A DNA stretch of 64,000 nucleotides from Acanthornis magna (taxonomy: Eukaryota > Chordata > Aves > Passeriformes > Acanthizidae): NCBI GenBank assembly GCA_036785705.1, contig JAWUZG010000970.1:186001-250000 (forward strand). Reading direction: 5' to 3'. Below the pieces are notes generated by a model. It saw only the letters and a program-made list of their open reading frames with translations. It was not told the origin of the DNA and searched no databases. The position numbers and the translations under genes are program-made. The stretch's first letter is position 1; every line of letters begins with the position of its first letter. Below, in pieces: positions 21,586-31,953 of this stretch.

Positions 21586-23117
21586 AACAGAAGAGGCTAC
21601 GTGGAGAATACATTCTCCACGCACTCTACCTTCTCTGGGAGCTGCAACTACACGAGTTTTGTAAGACTAAAGCTGGGGCAAAGTGTTTCTCTCTCGCTCC
21701 CTCTCTCTCTGCACATTGGCCCGGGTGCCGGTGCTGCCAGAACATCGTAGCACCGAGAAACATCCTTTGGAGATGAGCCTGCATGCTGCTATGCCTGCCG
21801 GTGCAGTTTGGATGTGAAATGCAGGGTGCACAGCAGCTCCGCATTCTCCGGCACCTCACTTCGGCTTCTAGCCGCCTAAGACGCACCTTCGCCGGCTAGG
21901 CGCTCTTAGCTCGCAAAGCGCGAGAAAGAAGCGCACGGCTCTCTGCGGTCCGGCACAGATGCGAACAGAAGAGGCTACGTGGAGAATACATTCTCCACGC
22001 ACTCTACCTTCTCCGGGCGCTGCAGCTGCACGAGTTTTGTAAGACTAAAGCTGGAGCAAAGTGTTTCTCTCTCTCTCTCGCTCCCTCTCTCTCTGCACAT
22101 CGTCCCCGTGTGCCGGTGCTGCCAGAACATCGTAGCAGCGACAAACATCCTTTGGAGATGAGCCTGCATGCTGCTATGCCTGCCGGTGCAGTTTGGATGT
22201 GAAATGCAGGGTGCACAGCAGCTCCGCGTTCTCCGGCACCTCGCTTCGGCTTCTAGCCGCCTAAGACGCACCTTCGCCGACTAGGCGCTCTTAGATCGCA
22301 AAGCGCGAGAAAGAAGCGGACGGCTCTCTGCGGTCCGGCACAGATGCGAAGAGAAGAGGCTACGTGGAGAATACATTCTCCACGCACGCTACCTTCTCCG
22401 GGCGTTGCAGCTGCACGAGTTTTGTAAGACTAAAGCTGGAGCAAAGTGTTTCTCTCTCTCTCTCACTCCCTCTCTCTCTGCACATTGTCCCCGTTTGCCG
22501 GTGCTGCCAGAACATCGTAGCAGCGACAAACATCCTTTGGAGATGAGCCTGCATGCTGCTATGCCTGCCGGTGCAGTTTGGATGTGAAATGCAGGGTGCA
22601 CAGCAGCTCCGCGTTCTCCGCACCTCGCTTCGGCTTCTAGCCGCCTAAGACGCACCTTCGCCGGCTAGGCGCTCTTAGCTCGCAAAGCGCCAGAAAGAAG
22701 CGGACGGCTCTCTGCGGTCGGGCACAGATGCGAACAGAAGAGGCTACGTGGAGAATGCATTCTCCACGCACTCTACCTTCTCCGGGAGCTGAACTTGCAC
22801 GAGTTTTGTAAGTCTAAAGCTGGAGCAAAGTGTTTCTCTCTCTCTCTCGCTCCCTCTCTCTTTGCACATTGTCCCCGTGTGCCGGTGCTGCCAGAACATC
22901 GTAGCAGCGACAAACATCCTTTGGAGATGAGCCTGCATGCTGCTATGCGTGCCGGTGCAGTTTGGATGTGAAATGCAGGGTGCACAGCAGCTCCGCGTTC
23001 TCCGGCACCTCGCTTCGGCTTCTAGCCGCCTAAGACGCACCTTCGCCGGCTAGGCGCTCTTAGCTCGCAAAGCGCGAGAAAGAAGCGCACGGCTCTCTGC
23101 GGTCCGGCACAGATGCG
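21586..23117 (+). repeat. Zone B quartet I'-J-K-L, third copy
   Basis: Units start at 21586, 21964, 22349 and 22733. The first unit is a variant I with CACTCTACC, TCTCTGGGAG and CAACTACACG on its left. Unit 22349 lacks one G (CTCCGCACCTC). Apart from such single changes this is the tandem neighbour of the previous quartet, offset 1,532-1,533 bases. It matches 26965-28497 at 5,379-5,380 bases. Confidence 0.85.
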
Positions 23118-25431
23118 AACAGAAGAGGCTACGTGGAGAATACATTCTCCACGCACGCTACCTTCTCCGGGCGCTGCATCTGCACGAGTTTTGTAAGACT
23201 AAAGCTGGGGCAAGGTGTTTCTCTCTCTCTCTCTCACTCCCTCTCTCTCTGCACATCGTTCCCGTGTGCCGGTGCTGCCAGAACATCGTAGCAGCGACAA
23301 ACATCCTTTGGAGATGAGCCTGCATGCTGCTATGCCTGCCGGTGCAGTTTGGATGTGAAATGCAGGGTGCACAGCAGCTCCGCATTCTCCGGCACCTCGC
23401 TTCGGCTTCTAGCCGCCTAAGACGCACCTTCGCCGGCTAGGCGCTCTTAGCTCGCAAAGCGCGAGAAAGAAGCGCACGGCTCTCTGCGGTCCGGCACAGA
23501 TGCGAACAGAAGAGGCTACGTGGAGAATACATTCTCCACGCACGCTACCTTCTCCGGGCGCTGCAGCTGCACGAGTTTTGTAAGACTAAAGCTGGGGAAA
23601 AGTGTTTCTCTCTCTCTCTCGCTCCCTCTCTCTCTGCACATTGTCCCCGTGTGCCGGTGCTGCCAGAACATTTTAGCAGCGACAAACATCCTTTGGAGAT
23701 GAGCCTGCATGCTGCTATGCCTGCCGGTGCAGTTTGGATGTGAAATGCAGGGTGCACAGCAGCTCCGCGTTCTCCGGCACCTCGCTTCGGCTTCTAGCCG
23801 CCTAAGACGCACCTTCGCCGACTAGGCGCTCTTAGATCGCAAAGCGCGAGAAAGAAGCGGACGGCTCTCTGCGGTCCGGCACAGATGCGAAGAGAAGAGG
23901 CTACGTGGAGAATACATTCTCCACGCACGCTACCTTCTCCGGGCGTTGCAGCTGCACGAGTTTTGTAAGACTAAAGCTGGAGCAAAGTGTTTCTCTCTCT
24001 CTCTCACTCCCTCTCTCTGCACATTGTCCCCGTTTGCCGGTGCTGCCAGAACATCGTAGCAGCGACAAACATCCTTTGGAGATGAGCCTGCATGCTGCTA
24101 TGCCTGCCGGTGCAGTTTGGATGTGAAATGCAGGGTGCACAGCAGCTCCGCGTTCTCCGGCACCTCGCTTCGGCTTCTAGCCGCCTAAGACGCACCTTCG
24201 CCGGCTAGGCGCTCTTAGCTCGCAAAGCGCGAGAAAGAAGCGGACGGCTCTCTGCGGTCGGGCACAGATGCGAACAGAAGAGGCTACGTGGAGAATGCAT
24301 TCTCCACGCACTCTACCTTCTCCGGGAGCTGAACTTGCACGAGTTTTGTAAGTCTAAAGCTGGAGCAAAGTGTTTCTCTCTCTCTCTCGCTCCCTCTCTC
24401 TTTGCACATTGTCCCCGTGTGCCGGTGCTGCCAGAACATCGTAGCAGCGACAAACATCCTTTGGAGATGAGCCTGCATGCTGCTATGCGTGCCGGTGCAG
24501 TTTGGATGTGAAATGCAGGGTGCACAGCAGCTCCGCGTTCTCCGGCACCTCACTTCGGCTTCTAGCCGCCTAAGACGCACCTTCGCCGGCTAGGCGCTCT
24601 TAGCTCGCAAAGCGCGAGAAAGAAGCGCACGGCTCTCTGCGGTCCGGCACAGATGCGAACAGAAGAGGCTACGTGGAGAATACATTCTCCACGCACGCTA
24701 CCTTCTCCGGGCGCTGCATCTGCACGAGTTTTGTAAGACTAAAGCTGGGGCAAGGTGTTTCTCTCTCTCTCTCTCACTCCCTCTCTCTCTGCACATCGTT
24801 CCCGTGTGCCGGTGCTGCCAGAACATCGTAGCAGCGACAAACATCCTTTGGAGATGAGCCTGCATGCTGCTATGCCTGCCGGTGCAGTTTGGATGTGAAA
24901 TGCAGGGTGCACAGCAGCTCCGCATTCTCCGGCACCTCGCTTCGGCTTCTAGCCGCCTAAGACGCACCTTCGCCGGCTAGGCGCTCTTAGCTCGCAAAGC
25001 GCGAGAAAGAAGCGCACGGCTCTCTGCGGTCCGGCACAGATGCGAACAGAAGAGGCTACGTGGAGAATACATTCTCCACGCACGCTACCTTCTCCGGGCG
25101 CTGCATCTGCACGAGTTTTGTAAGACTAAAGCTGGGGCAAGGTGTTTCTCTCTCTCTCTCTCACTCCCTCTCTCTCTGCACGTCGTCCCCGTGTGCCGGT
25201 GCTGCCAGAACATCGTAGCAGCGACAAACATCCTTTGGAGATGAGCCTGCATGCTGCTATGCCTGCCGGTGCAGTTTGGATGTGAAATGCAGGGTGCACA
25301 GCAGCTCCGCGTTCTCCGGCACCTCGCTTCGGCTTCTAGCCGCCTAAGACGCACCTTCGCCGGCTAGGCGCTCTTAGCTCGCAAAGCGCGAGAAAGAAGC
25401 GCATGGCTCTCTGCGGTCCGGCACAGATGCG
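23118..25431 (+). repeat. Zone B monomers C-(E/J)-K-L-C-F
   Basis: Units start at 23118 (C), 23505 (hybrid), 23890 (K, 383 with one CT step lost), 24273 (L), 24658 (C) and 25045 (F, with private GCATGGCTC at its end). The quartet is truncated here. I and the left part of J are missing because the hybrid joins an E-like left part to a J right part. Confidence 0.8.
23505..23889 (+). repeat. Hybrid monomer E-like/J
   Basis: The left half carries GGGGAAAAGTG and CATTTTAGC as in unit 29270. The right end carries CGACTAGG, GATCGC, GCGGACGG and is followed by GAAGAGAAG, as in J units. It is followed by K and L as J would be. Compared with 18507-20815 the exchange removed about four monomers. Confidence 0.8.
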
Positions 25432-25809
25432 AACAGAAGAGTCTATGTGGAGAATACATTCTCCACGCACGCTACCTTCTCCGGGCGCTGCAGCTGCACG
25501 AGTTTTGTAAGACTAAAGCTGGGGCAAAGTGTTTCTCTCTCGCTCCCTCTCTCTCTGCACATTGGCCCGGGTGCCGGTGCTGCCAGAACATCGTAGCACC
25601 GAGAAACATCCTTTGGAGATGAGCCTGCATGCTGCTATGCCTGCCGGTGCAGTTTGGATGTGAAATGAAGGGTGCACAGCAGCTCCGCATTCTCCGGCAC
25701 CTCACTTCGGCTTCTAGCCGCCTAAGACGCACCTTCGCCGGCTAGGCGCTCTTAGCTCGCAAAGCGCGAGAAAGAAGCGCACGGCTCTCTGCGGTCCGGC
25801 ACAGATGCG
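25432..25809 (+). repeat. Hybrid monomer D/I
   Basis: It opens with GAGTCTATGTGG, a marker of the D-like units 16589, 19668 and 30042, and continues with the 378-base I type (short CT, ATTGGCCCGGGTG, ACCGAGAAAC). The switch lies between the dyad and the CT tract. Confidence 0.75.
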
Positions 25810-26964
25810 AACAGAAGAGGCTACGTGGAGAATACATTCTCCACGCACTCTACCTTCTCCGGGCGCTGCAGCTGCACGAGTTTTGTAAGACTAAAGCTGG
25901 AGCAAAGTGTTTCTCTCTCTCTCTCGCTCCCTCTCTCTCTGCACATCGTCCCCGTGTGCCGGTGCTGCCAGAACATCGTAGCAGCGACAAACATCCTTTG
26001 GAGATGAGCCTGCATGCTGCTATGCCTGCCGGTGCAGTTTGGATGTGAAATGCAGGGTGCACAGCAGCTCCGCGTTCTCCGGCACCTCGCTTCGGCTTCT
26101 AGCCGCCTAAGACGCACCTTCGCCGACTAGGCGCTCTTAGATCGCAAAGCGCGAGAAAGAAGCGGACGGCTCTCTGCGGTCCGGCACAGATGCGAAGAGA
26201 AGAGGCTACGTGGAGAATACATTCTCCACGCACGCTACCTTCTCCGGGCGTTGCAGCTGCACGAGTTTTGTAAGACTAAAGCTGGAGCAAAGTGTTTCTC
26301 TCTCTCTCTCACTCCCTCTCTCTCTGCACATTGTCCCCGTTTGCCGGTGCTGCCAGAACATCGTAGCAGCGACAAACATCCTTTGGAGATGAGCCTGCAT
26401 GCTGCTATGCCTGCCGGTGCAGTTTGGATGTGAAATGCAGGGTGCACAGCAGCTCCGCGTTCTCCGGCACCTCGCTTCGGCTTCTAGCCGCCTAAGACGC
26501 ACCTTCGCCGGCTAGGCGCTCTTAGCTCGCAAAGCGCCAGAAAGAAGCGGACGGCTCTCTGCGGTCGGGCACAGATGCGAACAGAAGAGGCTACGTGGAG
26601 AATGCATTCTCCACGCACTCTACCTTCTCCGGGAGCTGAACTTGCACGAGTTTTGTAAGTCTAAAGCTGGAGCAAAGTGTTTCTCTCTCTCTCTCGCTCC
26701 CTCTCTCTTTGCACATTGTCCCCGTGTGCCGGTGCTGCCAGAACATCGTAGCAGCGACAAACATCCTTTGGAGATGAGCCTGCATGCTGCTATGCGTGCC
26801 GGTGCAGTTTGGATGTGAAATGCAGGGTGCACAGCAGCTCCGCGTTCTCCGGCACCTCGCTTCGGCTTCTAGCCGCCTAAGACACACCTTCGCCGGTTAG
26901 GCGCTCTTAGCTCGCAAAGCGCGAGAAAGAAGCGCACGGCTCTCTGCGGTCCGGCACAGATGCG
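25432..26964 (+). repeat. Zone B quartet, fourth copy (opens with D/I hybrid)
   Basis: Units start at 25432, 25810, 26195 and 26580. The first unit begins with the D-type GAGTCTATGTGG and then continues as I. All four positions match 20053-21585 at exactly 5,379 bases. Confidence 0.85.
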
Positions 26965-28497
26965 AACAGAAGAGGCTACGTGGAGAATACATTCTCCACG
27001 CACTCTACCTTCTCTGGGAGCTGCAACTACACGAGTTTTGTAAGACTAAAGCTGGGGCAAAGTGTTTCTCTCTCGCTCCCTCTCTCTCTGCACATTGGCC
27101 CGGGTGCCGGTGCTGCCAGAACATCGTAGCACCGAGAAACATCCTTTGGAGATGAGCCTGCATGCTGCTATGCCTGCCGGTGCAGTTTGGATGTGAAATG
27201 CAGGGTGCACAGCAGCTCCGCATTCTCCGGCACCTCACTTCGGCTTCTAGCCGCCTAAGACGCACCTTCGCCGGCTAGGCGCTCTTAGCTCGCAAAGCGC
27301 GAGAAAGAAGCGCACGGCTCTCTGCGGTCCGGCACAGATGCGAACAGAAGAGGCTACGTGGAGAATACATTCTCCACGCACTCTACCTTCTCCGGGCGCT
27401 GCAGCTGCACGAGTTTTGTAAGACTAAAGCTGGAGCAAAGTGTTTCTCTCTCTCTCTCGCTCCCTCTCTCTCTGCACATCGTCCCCGTGTGCCGGTGCTG
27501 CCAGAACATCGTAGCAGCGACAAACATCCTTTGGAGATGAGCCTGCATGCTGCTATGCCTGCCGGTGCAGTTTGGATGTGAAATGCAGGGTGCACAGCAG
27601 CTCCGCGTTCTCCGGCACCTCGCTTCGGCTTCTAGCCGCCTAAGACGCACCTTCGCCGACTAGGCGCTCTTAGATCGCAAAGCGCGAGAAAGAAGCGGAC
27701 GGCTCTCTGCGGTCCGGCACAGATGCGAAGAGAAGAGGCTACGTGGAGAATACATTCTCCACGCACGCTACCTTCTCCGGGCGTTGCAGCTGCACGAGTT
27801 TTGTAAGACTAAAGCTGGAGCAAAGTGTTTCTCTCTCTCTCTCACTCCCTCTCTCTCTGCACATTGTCCCCGTTTGCCGGTGCTGCCAGAACATCGTAGC
27901 AGCGACAAACATCCTTTGGAGATGAGCCTGCATGCTGCTATGCCTGCCGGTGCAGTTTGGATGTGAAATGCAGGGTGCACAGCAGCTCCGCGTTCTCCGG
28001 CACCTCGCTTCGGCTTCTAGCCGCCTAAGACGCACCTTCGCCGGCTAGGCGCTCTTAGCTCGCAAAGCGCCAGAAAGAAGCGGACGGCTCTCTGCGGTCG
28101 GGCACAGATGCGAACAGAAGAGGCTACGTGGAGAATGCATTCTCCACGCACTCTACCTTCTCCGGGAGCTGAACTTGCACGAGTTTTGTAAGTCTAAAGC
28201 TGGAGCAAAGTGTTTCTCTCTCTCTCTCGCTCCCTCTCTCTTTGCACATTGTCCCCGTGTGCCGGTGCTGCCAGAACATCGTAGCAGCGACAAACATCCT
28301 TTGGAGATGAGCCTGCATGCTGCTATGCCTGCCGGTGCAGTTTGGATGTGAAATGCAGGGTGCACAGCAGCTCCGCGTTCTCCGGCACCTCGCTTCGGCT
28401 TCTAGCCGCCTAAGACGCACCTTCGCCGGCTAGGCGCTCTTAGCTCGCAAAGCGCGAGAAAGAAGCGCACGGCTCTCTGCGGTCCGGCACAGATGCG
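26965..28497 (+). repeat. Zone B quartet, fifth copy
   Basis: Units start at 26965, 27343, 27728 and 28113. They are offset exactly 1,533 bases from the fourth copy, unit by unit, and 5,379-5,380 bases from the third. The pair of quartets (3,066 bases) was therefore duplicated together after it formed. Confidence 0.85.
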
Positions 28498-30426
28498 AAC
28501 AGAAGAGGCTACGTGGAGAATACATTCTCCACGCACGCTACCTTCTCCGGGCGCTGCATCTGCACGAGTTTTGTAAGACTAAAGCTGGGGCAAGGTGTTT
28601 CTCTCTCTCTCTCTCACTCCCTCTCTCTCTGCACATCGTTCCCGTGTGCCGGTGCTGCCAGAACATCGTAGCAGCGACAAACATCCTTTGGAGATGAGCC
28701 TGCATGCTGCTATGCCTGCCGGTGCAGTTTGGATGTGAAATGCAGGGTGCACAGCAGCTCCGCATTCTCCGGCACCTCGCTTCGGCTTCTAGCCGCCTAA
28801 GACGCACCTTCGCCGGCTAGGCGCTCTTAGCTCGCAAAGCGCGAGAAAGAAGCGCACGGCTCTCTGCGGTCCGGCACAGATGCGAACAGAAGAGGCTACG
28901 TGGAGAATACATTCTCCACGCACGCTACCTTCTCCGGGCGCTGCAGCTGCACGAGTTTTGTAAGACTAAAGCTGGGGCAAAGTGTTTCTCTCTCTCTCTC
29001 ACTCCCTCTCTCTCTGCACGTCGTCCCCGTGTGCCGGTGCTGCCAGAACATCGTAGCAGCGACAAACATCCTTTGGAGATGAGCCTGCATGCTGCTATGC
29101 CTGCCGGTGCAGTTTGGATGTGAAATGCAGGGTGCACAGCAGCTCCGCGTTCTCCGGCTCCTCGCTTCGGCTTCTAGCCGCCTAAGACGCACCTTCGCCG
29201 GCTAGGCGCTCTTAGCTCGCAAAGCGCGAGAAAGAAGCGCACGGCTCTCTGCGGTCCGGCACAGATGCGAAGAGAAGAGGCTACGTGGAGAATACATTCT
29301 CCACGCACGCTACCTTCTCCGGGCGCTGCAGCTGCACGAGTTTTGTAAGACTAAAGCTGGGGAAAAGTGTTTCTCTCTCTCTCTCGCTCCCTCTCTCTCT
29401 GCACATTGTCCCCGTGTGCCGGTGCTGCCAGAACATTTTAGCAGCGACAAACATCCTTTGGAGATGAGCCTGCATGCTGCTATGCGTGCCGGTGCAGTTT
29501 GGATGTGAAATGCAGGGTGCACAGCAGCTCCGCGTTCTCCGGCACTTCACTTCGGCTTCTAGCCACCTAAGACGCACCTTCGCCGGCTAGGCGCTCTTAG
29601 CTCGCAAAGCGCGAGAAAGAAGCGCACGGCTCTCTGCGGTCCGGCACAGATGCGAACAGAAGAGGCTACGTGGAGAATACATTCTCCACGCACGCTACCT
29701 TCTCCGGGCGCTGCATCTGCACGAGTTTTGTAAGACTAAAGCTGGGGCAAGGTGTTTCTCTCTCTCTCTCTCACTCCCTCTCTCTCTGCACGTCGTCCCC
29801 GTGTGCCGGTGCTGCCAGAACATCGTAGCAGCGACAAACATCCTTTGGAGATGAGCCTGCATGCTGCTATGCCTGCCGGTGCAGTTTGGATGTGAAATGC
29901 AGGGTGCACAGCAGCTCCGCGTTCTCCGGCACCTCGCTTCGGCTTCTAGCCGCCTAAGACGCACCTTCGCCGGCTAGGCGCTCTTAGCTCGCAAAGCGCG
30001 AGAAAGAAGCGCACGGCTCTCTGCGGTCCGGCACAGATGCGAACAGAAGAGTCTATGTGGAGAATACATTCTCCACGCACGCTACCTTCTCCGGGCGCTG
30101 CAGCTGCACGAGTTTTGTAAGTCTAAAGCTGGGGCAAAGTGTTTCTCTCTCTCTCTCACTCCCTCTCTCTCTGCACGTCGTCCCCGTGTGCCGGTGCTGC
30201 CAGAACATCGTAGCAGCGACAAACATCCTTTGGAGATGAGCCTGCATGCTGCTATGCGTGCCGGTGCAGTTTGGATGTGAAATGCAGGGTGCACAGCAGC
30301 TCCGCGTTCTCCGGCACCTCGCTTCGGCTTCTAGCCGCCTAAGACACACCTTCGCCGGTTAGGCGCTCTTAGCTCGCAAAGCGCGAGAAAGAAGCGCACG
30401 GCTCTCTGCGGTCCGGCACAGATGCG
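28498..30426 (+). repeat. Zone B linker monomers C-D-E-F-D
   Basis: Units start at 28498 (C), 28885 (D), 29270 (E-like; GGGGAAAAGTG shared with unit 23505), 29655 (F) and 30042 (D-like with GAGTCTATGTGG and the GACACACC, CGGTTAGG right end). This mirrors the linker at 18507-20052 with one extra D. Unit 28885 has a private GGCTCCTCGC change and 29270 a private AGCCACCTAAG. Confidence 0.8.
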
Positions 30427-30804
30427 AACAGAAGAGGCTACGTGGAGAATACATTCTCCACGCACTCTACCTTCTCTGGGAGCTGCAACTACACGAGTTT
30501 TGTAAGACTAAAGCTGGGGCAAAGTGTTTCTCTCTCGCTCCCTCTCTCTCTGCACATTGGCCCGGGTGCCGGTGCTGCCAGAACATCGTAGCACCGAGAA
30601 ACATCCTTTGGAGATGAGCCTGCATGCTGCTATGCCTGCCGGTGCAGTTTGGATGTGAAATGAAGGGTGCACAGCAGCTCCGCATTCTCCGGCACCTCAC
30701 TTCGGCTTCTAGCCGCCTAAGACGCACCTTCGCCGGCTAGGCGCTCTTAGCTCGCAAAGCGCGAGAAAGAAGCGCACGGCTCTCTGCGGTCCGGCACAGA
30801 TGCG

Positions 30805-31189
30805 AAGAGAAGAGGCTACGTGGAGAATACATTCTCCACGCACTCTACCTTCTCCGGGCGCTGCAGCTGCACGAGTTTTGTAAGACTAAAGCTGGAGCAA
30901 AGTGTTTCTCTCTCTCTCTCGCTCCCTCTCTCTTTGCACATTGTCCCCGTGTGCCGGTGCTGCCAGAACATCGTAGCAGCGACAAACATCCTTTGGAGAT
31001 GAGCCTGCATGCTGCTATGCGTGCCGGTGCAGTTTGGATGTGAAATGCAGGGTGCACAGCAGCTCCGCGTTCTCCGGCACCTCGCTTCGGCTTCTAGCCG
31101 CCTAAGACACACCTTCGCCGGTTAGGCGCTCTTAGCTCGCAAAGCGCGAGAAAGAAGCGCACGGCTCTCTGCGGTCCGGCACAGATGCG
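30805..31189 (+). repeat. Hybrid monomer J/L
   Basis: The left part is J (CACTCTACC, CTGCAGCTGC, AAGACTAAAG). From the CT tract on it is L (TCTCTTTGCAC, GCGTGCC, GACACACC, CGGTTAGG). K is missing, so about 770 bases were deleted relative to an I-J-K-L quartet. Confidence 0.85.
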
Positions 31190-31574
31190 AACAGAAGAGG
31201 CTACGTGGAGAATACATTCTCCACGCACGCTACCTTCTCCGGGCGCTGCAACTGCACGAGTTTTGTAAGTCTAAAGCTGGAGCAAAGTGTTTCTCTCTCT
31301 CTCTCGCTCCCTCTCTCTCTGCACATCGTCCCCGTGTGCGGGTGCTGCCAGAACATCGTAGCAGCGACAAACATCCTTTGGAGATGAGCCTGCATGCTGC
31401 TATGCGTGCCGGTGTAGTTTGGATGTGAAATGCAGGGTGCACAGCAGCTCCGCGTTCTCCGGCACCTCGCTTCGGCTTCTAGCCGCCTAAGACGCACCTT
31501 CGCCGGCTAGGCGCTCTTAGCTCGCAAAGCGCGAGAAAGAAGCGGACGGCTCTCTGCGGTCCAGCACAGATGCG

Positions 31575-31953
31575 AACAGAAGAGGCTACGTGGAGAATAC
31601 ATTCTCCACGCACTCTACCTTCTCTGGGAGCTGCAACTACACGAGTTTTGTAAGACTAAAGCTGGGGCAAAGTGTTTCTCTCTCTCTCTCGCTCCCTCTG
31701 CACATCGTGCCCGTGTGCCGGTGCTGCCAGAACATCGTAGCAGCGACAAACATCCTTTGGAGATGAGCCTGCATGCTGCTATGCCTGCCGGTGCAGTTTG
31801 GATGTGAAATGCAGGGTGCACAGCAGCTCCGCGTTCTCCGGCACCTCGCTTCGGCTTCTAGCCGAAGCAGACGCACCTTCGCCGGCTAGGCGCTCTTAGC
31901 TCGCAAAGCGCGAGAAAGAAGCGGACGGCTCTCTGCGGTCCGGCACAGATGCG
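31575..31953 (+). repeat. Hybrid monomer I'/379-type
   Basis: The left part (TCTCTGGGAG, CAACTACACG) is that of variant I' units such as 30427. The CT tract and ATCGTGCCCG are those of the 379-base type seen later at 36185. It carries the private AGCCGAAGCAGACGC. Confidence 0.75.

Larger units (their letters stand above)
30427..31953 (+). repeat. Zone B right edge, four mixed monomers
   Basis: Units start at 30427 (I', 378), 30805 (J/L hybrid), 31190 (new type with GTGCGGGTGCTG and GTGTAGTTTGG) and 31575 (I' left part joined to a 379-type right part). The last carries a private AGCCGAAGCAGACGC in place of AGCCGCCTAAGACGC, which alters the spacer of the CTAGCCG inverted repeat. K and L no longer follow J. 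This is the second compositional border of the array. Confidence 0.8.
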
